NCBI RefSeq assembly: GCF_034351645.1
Contig: NZ_CP133782.1
Coordinates: forward strand, 4,221,001 to 4,285,000
Direction: 5' to 3'
Origin: Pseudomonas sp. DC1.2
GTDB lineage: Bacteria; Pseudomonadota; Gammaproteobacteria; Pseudomonadales; Pseudomonadaceae
Length of the DNA stretch: 64,000 nt
The notes under the pieces were generated by a model. It saw nothing but the letters and a program-made list of their open reading frames with translations. It was not told the origin of the DNA and did not search any database. Of this stretch, positions 9,922-19,812 are shown piece by piece. The first letter of the stretch is position 1. Every line of letters begins with the position of its first letter. The translations under genes were made by a program, and so were the position numbers.

Positions 9922-10356
9922 TCAAACCTCTAAAAACGTGAATTCATCGGTCAAGACCAAACGCAGTCGCTCACGAATCACGCTGATCTGCTGCGCACTG
10001 TAGGGTTTGGCCGGGTGTTTGCCCCAAACGGGAGCTGGCCAAGCGGCGTCATCACGCTTGCGCACAATCACGTGCATGTGCAGTTGACTCACCACATTGC
10101 CCAAAGTGGCGACATTCAACTTATCGGCATCAAATGAATCCTTAAGCAACTCCGCCAGTGCGGTCGTTTCCTGCCAAAGCTGCTGTTGATCTGGGACATC
10201 CAACTGAAACAACTCGCTGATATCCTCGCGGCGCGGCACCAGGATGAACCAGGGATAGTTCGAGTCGTTGGACAGCAGCAATCGGCAGAGCGGGAAGTCC
10301 CCGATCGGCAAGGTATCTTGTTGAAGTCGTGGATCTAAAGCGAACACTGAATGCAC
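9922..10356 (-). CDS. HIT-family protein
   Basis: A 144-residue histidine-triad superfamily protein (nucleotide phosphohydrolase or transferase fold). The triad region reads QLHMHVIVR, so the first His of the usual H-x-H-x-H is Gln. The two following His are kept, including the expected nucleophile position. Other core pieces are YPWFILVPRRE and LNVATLGNVVSQLHMH. Substrate unknown. The pairing with slyX beside oprD matches P. aeruginosa gene order. Confidence 0.88.
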   Translation of the reverse strand: MHSVFALDPRLQQDTLPIGDFPLCRLLLSNDSNYPWFILVPRREDISELFQLDVPDQQQLWQETTALAELLKDSFDADKLNVATLGNVVSQLHMHVIVRKRDDAAWPAPVWGKHPAKPYSAQQISVIRERLRLVLTDEFTFLEV

Positions 10357-10578
10357 TCCCGCCTATTCATCATTTTCAGCTTAGCGCCCCTCCTCGGAGG
10401 CTGTGCGCCAAGCGACAGGACGGAAGCATACCTGCGAACGTCGTCGGCTTCACGGCGAACAGACAGCAAGACTCGTCGGGAAATTCAGAGAACAGGCAAA
10501 CGAGCGCCCCGGCATGAAACATTTGCAGCCAGAGCGCACCAATACAGAACCAGGGCCGGGACCAAAAACGCTGTGTGA
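10351..10578 (+). CDS. Possible small lipoprotein (doubtful)
   Basis: A 75-codon frame starting MHSRLFIIFSLAPLLGGC. A short hydrophobic stretch ends in a lipobox-like LLGGC at about residues 14-18. The remainder is basic and low in complexity. It overlaps the 5' end of the HIT gene by 6 bp on the opposite strand and has no clear Shine-Dalgarno site. I report it because the lipobox is convincing, but chance is a real alternative. Confidence 0.25.
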   Translation: MHSRLFIIFSLAPLLGGCAPSDRTEAYLRTSSASRRTDSKTRREIQRTGKRAPRHETFAARAHQYRTRAGTKNAV

Positions 10579-11264
10579 CCCACAAACAGCGACAGGTGCA
10601 AATGTGCCAGACACCTGAACTGTGTGGATTCGGTACAGCGATTGAAATTTTTTGCACCAAAACCGCACAGGGCGTCTACGCTCTGTGCGTCGGGTATCCG
10701 CGAATTACTCACTTTTTAGGGTGAACCGGTAACGTTTTGGGTTGTCACGCGATTGACGCAAAACTGAGACACAAAGCAATTCATGGCGTCAAGCGCTAAC
10801 AAAACGTGCTTGAAAGGCCCGGTTTTATGCGGTTTTTACAGCAGCAATAAGGGCAGCAGAAAAAAATAGTGATGGTTTTCTGCTTTGTGCACGCTTGTTG
10901 CATCCATACACATATAGCCTTTTAGAGCTCAACTGGAAGTCGAGACCTGAAGGCAAATAAAAACAGCGGCAGGGTTGCCCAATGGAGATTCAAACGTTTC
11001 ACCATGGACTCTTTTTATCGACGCTAAATCCATGAGAAAACAACGTTAGAGTTGTCAATTCGGTTGCGTCGGGGCAGTAAATTTGCGACATCTACCCAGC
11101 GATTTGCGACAGGGTCGTAAAGAAGCTGCAAGGTTAGACCCGCAAGTATCGCCAACATTGTCGGCGTGATATAAGTTTGCGCCGACACAAAAAGAAAGAG
11201 CCGCCCAGATAATAAATCAGGTGGGACGGCAGTACTCTTCTAAAAACCAAAGGAGCAAATCACG
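10579..11264 (+). promoter_or_regulatory. Long upstream region of oprD
   Basis: About 690 bp without a supportable gene. It is AT-richer than its surroundings and is followed by a clear AAAGGAG ribosome site at about 11249-11256, directly before the oprD ATG. I see no tRNA or terminator. Pseudomonas oprD genes are known to be strongly regulated (amino acids, metals, small RNAs), and a region this long would suit such control. No specific operator could be assigned. Confidence 0.45.
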
Positions 11265-12596
11265 ATGCGCGTGATGAAGTGGAGCATGATCGCCCTAGCT
11301 GTAACTGCAGCTACCGGCACCCAAATCGCTACAGCAGAACCGTTCGTTAGCGACCAAGCTGACGCAAAAGGCTTCGTTGATGGCGCCTCGGCTGGCATTG
11401 TACTGAAGAACTATTACTTCAACCGTGACCGTAAAGCAGGCGCCAACGACCAGATTGACTGGACCCAAGGCGTTCTGGGCAAGTTCAGCTCCGGCTACAC
11501 CCAAGGTACTGTTGGTGTGGGCGTTGAAGGCTTCGGCGATGCTGGCTTCAAACTTGACGGCACCGATTCGCAAGCAGGCTCAGGCAACTTGAGCCGTGAC
11601 AGCAATGGCGACAACAACAACAGCTTCGGTAAAGCAGGCGCGGCCGTTAAAGTCCGCATCTCCAAAACTGAACTGAAGTTCGGCGACCAGCAGCCTACTA
11701 CTGCACCGGTATTCGCCGTCGGCGGCAGCCGTCTGTTCCCACAGACCGCTCGTGGTTTCCAACTGCAGAGCAGCGAGATCAAAGATCTCGACCTCGAAGC
11801 CGGTCACTTCTACGCCTCCAGCAGCCAGGATAAAACCTCGCTTCAGGGTAACCTCTGGACCCAATACGCGAACACCCAGGTCCAAAGCGCTGACTACGTG
11901 GGCGGCAAATACGGCGTCAACGAGAACCTGACCCTTTCGCTCTACGGTGCCAAGTTCCAGGACACCTGGACCCAGTACTACACCAACGCGAACTACACCC
12001 TTCCGTTGGCGACTGACCAGTCCTTGAACTTCGACTTCAACCTGTATCAGACAAACGATACCGGTGCAGCGAAAGCAGGCAAAATCGATAACACCACCTA
12101 CTCGCTGGCAGCGGCTTACTCCTTCTTGAAGGCGCACACCGTTACTCTGGCATTCCAGCAGGTTCACGGTGACACTCCATTCGACTACATCGGTGTGGGT
12201 GATAACAACCGCGGCGGCGACTCGATTTTCCTCGCCAACTCGATCCAGTACTCTGACTTCAACGGTCCAGAAGAAAAATCCATTCAGGCTCGTTATGACC
12301 TGAAAATGGCCGAGTACGGCGTTCCAGGCTTGAGCTTCATGGTTCGTTATGCTCACGGCCAAGGCATCGACGGTACCAAAATGGCACTTGATAGCCCTTA
12401 CCGTGCATACGGTTACGGCGCAGACGGCCGCCACAACGAGACCAACCTGGAAGCTAAGTACGTCGTCCAGACTGGTCCTATGAAAGATCTGTCCTTCCGT
12501 GCTCGCCAAGCGTGGCACAGAGGCAACACTGACCAGGCCGAAGGCAACATCAACGAGTTCCGCCTGATCACCGAGTACCCGCTGAACATCCTGTAA
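11265..12596 (+). CDS. oprD: OprD-family outer-membrane porin
   Basis: A 443-residue outer-membrane channel, 18-stranded in this family, for basic amino acids and small peptides (and carbapenems in P. aeruginosa). A signal peptide (MRVMKWSMIALAVTAATGTQ) is followed by EPFVSDQADAKGF at the mature start. Signature pieces include LKNYYFNRD, GGSRLFPQTARGFQLQSSE, HGDTPFDYIG and the C-terminal FRLITEYPLNIL. The length equals that of P. aeruginosa OprD. Position next to the HIT and slyX genes is also the OprD locus there. Substrate range cannot be proven from sequence. It is followed by a strong terminator. Confidence 0.93.
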   Translation: MRVMKWSMIALAVTAATGTQIATAEPFVSDQADAKGFVDGASAGIVLKNYYFNRDRKAGANDQIDWTQGVLGKFSSGYTQGTVGVGVEGFGDAGFKLDGTDSQAGSGNLSRDSNGDNNNSFGKAGAAVKVRISKTELKFGDQQPTTAPVFAVGGSRLFPQTARGFQLQSSEIKDLDLEAGHFYASSSQDKTSLQGNLWTQYANTQVQSADYVGGKYGVNENLTLSLYGAKFQDTWTQYYTNANYTLPLATDQSLNFDFNLYQTNDTGAAKAGKIDNTTYSLAAAYSFLKAHTVTLAFQQVHGDTPFDYIGVGDNNRGGDSIFLANSIQYSDFNGPEEKSIQARYDLKMAEYGVPGLSFMVRYAHGQGIDGTKMALDSPYRAYGYGADGRHNETNLEAKYVVQTGPMKDLSFRARQAWHRGNTDQAEGNINEFRLITEYPLNIL

Positions 12597-12626
12597 TCGC
12601 TACGACTACAGTTGTTCGCTTGATGT

Positions 12627-12659
12627 AAAAAAGGCCCATCTTTGATGGGCCTTTTTTTA
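12627..12659 (+). terminator. Terminator of oprD
   Basis: GGCCCATC and GATGGGCC form a perfect stem around a TTT loop, preceded by AAAAAA and followed by TTTTTTT, 30 bp past the stop. Confidence 0.93.
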
Positions 12660-12751
12660 TGTTCAAAACGAGATGAAAACGAATAAAATAATTAGCCTGC
12701 TAATAATAAGTCAACACTCTATTGCGCTCTAGAGCAGAACACAGCAGATTT

Positions 12752-12784
12752 TAAAAACACTCAAGGGGCATATCGCCCCTTGAG
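12752..12784 (-). terminator. Probable terminator of the mscS-type gene
   Basis: CTCAAGGGGC and GCCCCTTGAG form a 10-bp stem with a 5-nt loop, followed on the minus strand by TGTTTTTAA. It lies about 47 bp past the mscS stop. Confidence 0.8.
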
Positions 12785-12830
12785 TTCACTGCCAGTAGTT
12801 GACACAACGGACAAGTAATAACTCCCCCAC

Positions 12831-13670
12831 TTATTCCGTTGTTTCCTGAATCACGCGAATCACGCGCTGTGGAAAAGGAACACTAATACCTGCGGCCTTC
12901 AGGCGTTCACGGGAGTGTTCGTTGAACTGAAACAGCACATCCCAGTAGTCCGCAGTTTTGACCCAGATACGCAGGGAAACGGTGATCGCGTTATCGCCAA
13001 GCGTCGACACTACCGCCACTGGCGCAGGATCGGCCAACACACGCTCATCCTTGGCCAAGTCCAATAGGACTTCGCGCACCTTCTGCAAGTCCGCCGTGTA
13101 ATCCACGGCAACATCAAACACGACTTTACGAGTCGGCTGACGGTTGGTGTTGGTGATGATGCCGTTGGACAGCACGCCGTTAGGGACGATGACAGTCTTG
13201 TTGTCGCCCGTGCGCAGAATCGTATGAAAGATCTGAATGCTGTCGACAGTACCCGAAGTGCCTTGAGCTTCGATCCAGTCACCAATGCGAAACGGACGAA
13301 ACAACAAGATCAATACACCGCCCGCGAAGTTCGCAAGGCTGCCTTGCAAAGCAAGGCCGATGGCCAGACCCGCCGCACCGATGGCGGCTACAAACGAGGT
13401 GGTTTCCACACCAATCATTGAGGCCACGCTGACAATCAGCAGCACCTTGAGAATGATGTTCGCCAGGCTGCTGATAAACCCCTGCAATGCCAAATCAGCA
13501 TTTCGCAGCGCCAGCAGGCCGCCGAGCTTTTGCGTGACTTTGTTGATTAACCACCAGCCAATGCCGAGGGTGATCACCGCCAGCAATACGCGGCTACCGT
13601 ATTCCATGATCATTGGAATCCAGGCTTGAGACGCCCTGACCAGGTTGTCCACTTCAGCATTCAAATCCAT
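12831..13670 (-). CDS. mscS: Small-conductance mechanosensitive channel (MscS)
   Basis: A 279-residue MscS-family inner-membrane channel that opens under hypo-osmotic stress. Three N-terminal transmembrane helices precede the pore helix TM3 (SFVAAIGAAGLAIGLALQGS, then LANFAGG), with the Ala/Gly pattern typical of MscS. The beta domain begins FRIGDWIEAQGTSGTVDSI and includes KTVIVPNG. Length and architecture match E. coli MscS. The pore-helix pattern, including GLALQGSLANFAGG, is intact. Confidence 0.94.
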   Translation of the reverse strand: MDLNAEVDNLVRASQAWIPMIMEYGSRVLLAVITLGIGWWLINKVTQKLGGLLALRNADLALQGFISSLANIILKVLLIVSVASMIGVETTSFVAAIGAAGLAIGLALQGSLANFAGGVLILLFRPFRIGDWIEAQGTSGTVDSIQIFHTILRTGDNKTVIVPNGVLSNGIITNTNRQPTRKVVFDVAVDYTADLQKVREVLLDLAKDERVLADPAPVAVVSTLGDNAITVSLRIWVKTADYWDVLFQFNEHSRERLKAAGISVPFPQRVIRVIQETTE

Positions 13671-13708
13671 CTATTTTCTCCTGATTTCCGGCTAACCGGC
13701 ACGCAAAA

Positions 13709-13757
13709 AATGAACGGCAGAAAAGACAGAACCTTGAGGGTTCAATCGTTTCTGCCG
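13709..13757 (-). terminator. Terminator of yajQ
   Basis: On the minus strand CGGCAGAAA and TTTCTGCCG pair at the outside of a long loop with further pairing, followed by TTCATTTTTTG. It lies between yajQ and mscS. Confidence 0.75.
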
Positions 13758-13807
13758 TGGCTGGGGCCTCGGACGTCGAAAATACCGAGAGGTTCCCGTT
13801 TGGAAGA

Positions 13808-15351
<1,544 letters not shown>

Positions 15352-15387
15352 GCAGCGGCTACGCTGGCCACTTGTTCCTTTTCTGCG

Positions 15388-17433
15388 ATGAACCCAATGC
15401 CACTGCGCCAGCGCCTTGAAAACCTTCCGGTCGGCCAAAAACTGTTGGCGGCTCTTCTGGTATTGCTGGTCACTATCCTGCTGGTCGCCAACCTGACCTT
15501 TATCAGTGCCGCGTACTACATCTCCCAAGAAAGCATGGCCCCCCAAGCCTTGCAAACCATCGGCCGGCTGGTGTCCAACCCCAGCCTGGTGTCCGAAGCA
15601 CTCAAGTCGCCGCAAAACGCCGAGCGCCTGCTCAACGAACTCGATAGCTACGCGCCTTTGCGTGCAGCGGCCCTCTATGACGGCAACGGCCAGCGTCTGG
15701 CCCAGTCGCAGCACGGCGACAAGCTCAAACTACCGGACCAATACCGTCACATCGAAGCCTGGCAAGCCACCGAGTTTCGCAGCAATCAAGTGATCACCCT
15801 GCCCCGCCCAGGCACCGAGCCTGGCCACCTGTTACTGGTGGCCAGTAGTGAACTGCCCATGGCGTTCTATACCGGAACGCTGACCGCCAGCCTGGGAATT
15901 CTGATCTTCAGTGTGCTGTTGTGGCTGGTAATCGCCCGGCAAATCAAACGCCTAATCACCCGACCCATTCATGAACTCGAAGAGCTGTCACGCCAAGTGA
16001 CCCGGGAAGAGAACTACGCGCTGCGTGCCTCCAGGGGCAACCACGATGAAATCGGTAGCCTCGCTGCCGCGTTCAACACCATGCTCTCGCGCATTGAGGC
16101 TCGGGAGCAGCAACTTAAACGCGCTCGAGACGACTCTCAGGCCGCCTATGATCAGGCCCAGGGCCTGGCGGAAGAAACCCGTCACACCAATCGCAAGCTG
16201 GAACTGGAAGTTCAGGTACGCAGCAAAATCGAGAAGAAACTCACCGGTTTCCAGAACTACCTCAACAGCATCATCGACTCCATGCCGTCGGCGCTGATCG
16301 CCCTCGACGAGCAGCTCTATGTGACGCAGTGGAATCAGGAGGCCAGCGCCCTCTCCGGCACGCGACTGGACGAGGCCCTGAACCAGCCCATTTTCCTCGC
16401 CTTTGAACCGCTCAAGCCATTCTTGCCGCAGCTAAAGCAAACCGTCGAACAGCACACCGTGGCCAAAATCGAACGAGTGACGTGGTTCAAGGACGATGAA
16501 CCCAAGCACTACGCCCTGACGTTCTACCCGCTGATGGGTGGTGCCGGACGTGGAGTGGTGATCCGGATCGACGACATCACTCAGCGTCTGTCTCTGGAAG
16601 AAATGATGGTGCAATCAGAAAAAATGCTCTCGGTAGGTGGACTCGCGGCCGGTATGGCCCACGAAATCAACAACCCGCTGGGGGCTATCCTGCACAACGT
16701 GCAAAACATTCGCCGAAGACTGTCGGCAGAACTCCCGAAAAACCTCGAAACGGCCGAGCAACTGGGCATCGACCTGGAAGTAGTCAACCGATATCTGCAA
16801 GGTCGCGACGTGCCGAAATTGCTCGATGGCATTCAACAGGCGGGCGCCAGGGCGGCGAAGATCGTGACCCACATGCTCAGCTTCAGTCGCCGCAGCACCC
16901 GACAAATGGCGCCGTGCGACCTGCCGGCACTGATCGATCAAGCCGTGGACATCGCCGGCAACGACTTCGACCTCGCCATCGGCTTCGACTTCAAGGGTCA
17001 GGCGATCACCCGCCAGTTCGACCCGGCGCTGGGCCCCGTGCCAGGCACCGCCAACGAGCTGGAGCAAGTCCTGCTCAACCTGCTGAAAAACGCCGCGCAA
17101 GCCATTCATCAACGTGAAGACGACAGCGAACCGGGACGAATCATTCTGCGTACCAGGCTCAATCCGCCATGGGCGGAAATCCAGGTCGAGGACAACGGCA
17201 TTGGCATGAGTGAGAACGTGCGCAAGCGCACCTTCGAGCCGTTCTTCACCACCAAGGAAATCGGCCAGGGCACCGGCCTTGGGCTGTCGGTGTCGTACTT
17301 CATCATCACTAACAACCACAAGGGTCAGATGGAAGTGCAATCGACTCCGGGCCAGGGCACCTGCTTTACCTTGCGCTTACCCTTGGCCGGCACCGCGCTG
17401 GTCTCTCAAGAACTTAATCTGCTACAGAGGTAA
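15388..17433 (+). CDS. Membrane sensor histidine kinase (HAMP-PAS-HisKA-HATPase)
   Basis: A 681-residue two-component sensor. Transmembrane helix 1 is at about 17-40 (KLLAALLVLLVTILLVANLT). A periplasmic domain of about 120 residues follows. Helix 2 is at about 158-182 (SLGILIFSVLLWLVIA). Next come HAMP (LITRPIHELEELSRQV), a coiled coil, a PAS domain from about 295 (YLNSIIDSMPSALIALDE), the phospho-acceptor box GGLAAGMAHEINNPLGAI (His near 429) and an ATPase domain with N box (NLLKNAAQAI), DNGIGM and GTGLGLSV. No response regulator gene is adjacent. The gene 3' is a cobalamin adenosyltransferase only 2 bp away, so they are cotranscribed. Confidence 0.93.
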   Translation: MNPMPLRQRLENLPVGQKLLAALLVLLVTILLVANLTFISAAYYISQESMAPQALQTIGRLVSNPSLVSEALKSPQNAERLLNELDSYAPLRAAALYDGNGQRLAQSQHGDKLKLPDQYRHIEAWQATEFRSNQVITLPRPGTEPGHLLLVASSELPMAFYTGTLTASLGILIFSVLLWLVIARQIKRLITRPIHELEELSRQVTREENYALRASRGNHDEIGSLAAAFNTMLSRIEAREQQLKRARDDSQAAYDQAQGLAEETRHTNRKLELEVQVRSKIEKKLTGFQNYLNSIIDSMPSALIALDEQLYVTQWNQEASALSGTRLDEALNQPIFLAFEPLKPFLPQLKQTVEQHTVAKIERVTWFKDDEPKHYALTFYPLMGGAGRGVVIRIDDITQRLSLEEMMVQSEKMLSVGGLAAGMAHEINNPLGAILHNVQNIRRRLSAELPKNLETAEQLGIDLEVVNRYLQGRDVPKLLDGIQQAGARAAKIVTHMLSFSRRSTRQMAPCDLPALIDQAVDIAGNDFDLAIGFDFKGQAITRQFDPALGPVPGTANELEQVLLNLLKNAAQAIHQREDDSEPGRIILRTRLNPPWAEIQVEDNGIGMSENVRKRTFEPFFTTKEIGQGTGLGLSVSYFIITNNHKGQMEVQSTPGQGTCFTLRLPLAGTALVSQELNLLQR

Positions 17434-17435
17434 TC

Positions 17436-18017
17436 ATGGGCTTTCGCTTGTCGAAAATTTACACCCGCACTGGCGACACAGGCGAAACCGGGCTGGGAGA
17501 TGGTCGCCGCGTACCCAAGGACCATCCACGGATCGAGGCGATTGGCGAAGTCGATACGCTGAACAGTCAGGTCGGCGTACTGCTGGCCGGTTTGTCGGCT
17601 GAAAGTACGACGTGTCCGGGGTTGAACGAGGTGATCGAGGTACTAGCGCCGTGTCAGCATCGATTGTTTGACTTGGGTGGAGAGCTAGCCATGCCGGCCT
17701 ATCAGGCGTTGAACAGGGCCGAAATCGAACGGCTGGAAGCCGCGATCGATGTGTGGAATGAAGAGCTGGGGCCACTGGAAAATTTCATTCTGCCGGGGGG
17801 CTCGGCATTAATTGCCCAGGCTCATATATGCCGTAGCCTCGCCCGCACGGCCGAGCGGCGTTGTCAGCACTTGAATGCGGTTGAACCGCTGACCGGGGTT
17901 GGTCTGGCGTATATCAATCGGTTGTCGGATTTGCTGTTTGTGGCAGCGCGATTGATTGCCAAGCGTCAGGGCATTGCCGAGATACTTTGGCAGCCGGCGG
18001 CCAAGCCTCAGGCTTGA
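17436..18017 (+). CDS. PduO-type cob(I)alamin adenosyltransferase
   Basis: A 193-residue enzyme that transfers adenosyl from ATP to cob(I)alamin or its corrinoid precursor, giving adenosylcobalamin. The N-terminal ATP-binding signature KIYTRTGDTGETGLGDG is intact. ILPGGSALIAQAHICRSLAR and RTAERRC carry the conserved Arg and Glu pattern of the PduO/MMAB type, and YINRLSDLLFVAAR is the family C-terminal helix. It begins 2 bp after the sensor kinase stop, with a GAGG ribosome site inside the end of that gene. A REP pair follows. Confidence 0.93.
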   Translation: MGFRLSKIYTRTGDTGETGLGDGRRVPKDHPRIEAIGEVDTLNSQVGVLLAGLSAESTTCPGLNEVIEVLAPCQHRLFDLGGELAMPAYQALNRAEIERLEAAIDVWNEELGPLENFILPGGSALIAQAHICRSLARTAERRCQHLNAVEPLTGVGLAYINRLSDLLFVAARLIAKRQGIAEILWQPAAKPQA

Positions 18018-18036
18018 TCGACGACCTTCAGGCGAC

Positions 18037-18102
18037 CCTTCGCAAGCAGGCTCGCTCCCACACCGACATCATTTTACGTGTGGGGGCGAGCCGGCGAAGA
18101 GG
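18037..18102. repeat. REP pair after the cobalamin adenosyltransferase gene
   Basis: Two opposed REP units: CTTCGCAAGCAGGCTCGCTC with CCACAC, then GTGTGGGGGCGAGCCGGCGA with AGAG, separated by about 14 bp. It lies between convergent genes, the usual place for these elements. Confidence 0.88.
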
Positions 18103-18109
18103 TTAGCAA

Positions 18110-19060
18110 CTACACCAAAGAGTCAGGCCAAAACGCTCGAATCCCCGCTACTCCCTGCGCCCCCGCACCCCAAGCCTTCTCGCGCTCTGCGGGGCCAACG
18201 CCACCGAGTAAGAACACCGGTTTGCTGAAACCTTCGATCAACACCGAAGCCTGCTCCCAACCCAATGGCTGCGCATCCGGATGGGTCTGGGTCGGCTGTA
18301 CCGGCGACAGGGTGACAAAGTCCACACCCATCTGCTCGGCAAGCGTCAGCTCTTCAGCGTTATGGCAGGAGGCGGCGAGCCAGCGCGACGCCGGCAAGGG
18401 ACGACCGGCAGCGGCGTACTTGCGCAATTGCGTAGCCGTGATGTGCCAACCGGCGGATGGGAAATCGCCCAACCACTCGAATGGCCCTTTGATCATCAAC
18501 TGAGCTTTCCCAGCACACAGCCCCGCCGCATCGACAGCCAGATCGCGGTACTTGGGGTCGTAGCCGTTCGGCGCCCTTAGCTGAATCAGCTTGATACCGC
18601 CCGCAATAGCTTTCTGGATACCGCGCAACAAGGCCGGGGTTTCCAGGTCCTGCGGGGTGATCAAGTATTCGGCCGGAAGCCGTGCAGCCGCGACGATGGG
18701 CTGGTTGGCCGCGGGAAAGGGGTAGTCAGCCAGGTCGCGTACAGAAACCCACGCCAAAGGCTGCCCCTCGGCGCCGTGAGGCTCGCCGGTAAACGCCGAG
18801 ACTTCCCAGACATCCAGCAACACGTGTTTGTCTGGGTAATCGTGTTGAACCTTGATCAACGGTCGCGAAGCACGAACCACAATGCCTAACTCTTCCTGAA
18901 GCTCTCGGGCCAGGGCGCCCTCCACGGACTCGTCGGCCTCGACCTTGCCTCCGGGAAACTCCCAAAGCCCGCCCTGATGCTGGGTGTCGGCTCGTCGGGC
19001 TATCAGCACTTTACCGCTGCTGTCGCGGATGACCGCTGCTGCTACGTGTACTCGTTTCAC
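18110..19060 (-). CDS. mutT: Nudix hydrolase fused to a ThiE/TenI-like domain
   Basis: A 316-residue protein. The N-terminal Nudix domain (about 1-130) has the box GGKVEADESVEGALARELQE, preceded by HQGGLWEFP, as in MutT, which clears 8-oxo-dGTP. The C-terminal domain (about 140-316) resembles thiamine-phosphate synthase (IQLRAPNGYDPKYRDLA, DFVTLSPVQPTQ and LLGGVGPA). The fusion is common in Pseudomonas. The start is GTG at 19060, sharing a GTGA overlap with the GST stop and preceded by GGAGG. An upstream in-frame ATG at 19093 would lie inside the GST gene. Confidence 0.92.
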   Translation of the reverse strand: MKRVHVAAAVIRDSSGKVLIARRADTQHQGGLWEFPGGKVEADESVEGALARELQEELGIVVRASRPLIKVQHDYPDKHVLLDVWEVSAFTGEPHGAEGQPLAWVSVRDLADYPFPAANQPIVAAARLPAEYLITPQDLETPALLRGIQKAIAGGIKLIQLRAPNGYDPKYRDLAVDAAGLCAGKAQLMIKGPFEWLGDFPSAGWHITATQLRKYAAAGRPLPASRWLAASCHNAEELTLAEQMGVDFVTLSPVQPTQTHPDAQPLGWEQASVLIEGFSKPVFLLGGVGPAEREKAWGAGAQGVAGIRAFWPDSLV

Positions 19061-19689
19061 GGTTTTACTTCCTCCAGGCCTGCCTTCTGCCACGCCTTAA
19101 ACGCTGGCCATTGGTAGAGGGTTTCAACATAGGCAGCATCCGTTTCAGACAATTTCACCTGATAGGTACGCAAGCGCACGGCAATCGGCACGAAGAACGC
19201 ATCGGCCAAAGTTACCCGACCAAACAGGAACGGCCCGGTTTCAGTGGCCACGGCGCGACACTCTGCCCAAAGCGCCAGCATCCGCTCGATTTCTGCCTGA
19301 ACATCAGGCGGCGTCAAGGCCAGCGGTGCGTTGCGACTCAAGTCGAACGGCATGTTACTGCGCAAGCCGAAGAACCCACTGTGCATCTGCGCACACGCCG
19401 ACCGGGCCTGGGCACGGGCAGCGATGCCTGTAGGCCAGAGGCCCGCGTCGGGGAACTGCTCGGCCAGGTACTCGGCAATGGCCAGCGAATCGGCGATGAC
19501 GCCGTGTTCGGTTTTCAACAACGGCACTTTGCCGGTCGGTGAATGCTTGAGCACACGCTCAAGGGTGTCTGGCTGGTTCAGCCTGATCAGTTCCTCGGTG
19601 TAAGGAACCCCGGCAAGATCAAGTGCCAGCGCGCCGCGCAGGGACCAGGAGGAAATCAGTTTGTTGCCGATGATCAGGTGGAGGCTCAT
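19057..19689 (-). CDS. Glutathione S-transferase family protein
   Basis: A 210-residue GST. The thioredoxin-like N domain starts MSLHLIIGNKLISSWSLRG, with a Ser-rich active-site turn, and TGKVPLLKTEHGVIADSLAI is the glutathione gamma-glutamyl site. The C domain is helical (VTLADAFFVPIAVRL). The start at 19689 is preferred: the 27 codons upstream translate a REP sequence (MGAGLLAKAD) and are not conserved GST. The stop overlaps the mutT GTG. The order argJ-GST-mutT is standard for the genus. Confidence 0.92.
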   Translation of the reverse strand: MSLHLIIGNKLISSWSLRGALALDLAGVPYTEELIRLNQPDTLERVLKHSPTGKVPLLKTEHGVIADSLAIAEYLAEQFPDAGLWPTGIAARAQARSACAQMHSGFFGLRSNMPFDLSRNAPLALTPPDVQAEIERMLALWAECRAVATETGPFLFGRVTLADAFFVPIAVRLRTYQVKLSETDAAYVETLYQWPAFKAWQKAGLEEVKP

Positions 19690-19736
19690 GTTTTGGCGCC
19701 TTTTAAGGAAGGTAGCAGCCAGAATCTCTAGCGTCT

Positions 19737-19790
19737 GGTGGTCCGCCTTCGCGAGCAAACCAGCGCCCACCGGAGATTTGGCGGGTTCGC
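19737..19790. repeat. Degenerate single REP element
   Basis: The sequence CTTCGCGAGCAAACCAGCGC followed by CCACCGGAG keeps the head of the Pseudomonas REP but lacks a clean partner. It lies between argJ and the GST gene and creates a false N-terminal extension of the GST frame. Confidence 0.6.
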
Positions 19791-19812
19791 TCTCGAATGG
19801 GGTAACTCAGTC

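Noticed and set aside
11580..12518. Minus-strand frame of 312 codons inside oprD
   Set aside because: Shadow of the porin gene, which has a signal peptide, terminator and family sequence on the plus strand.
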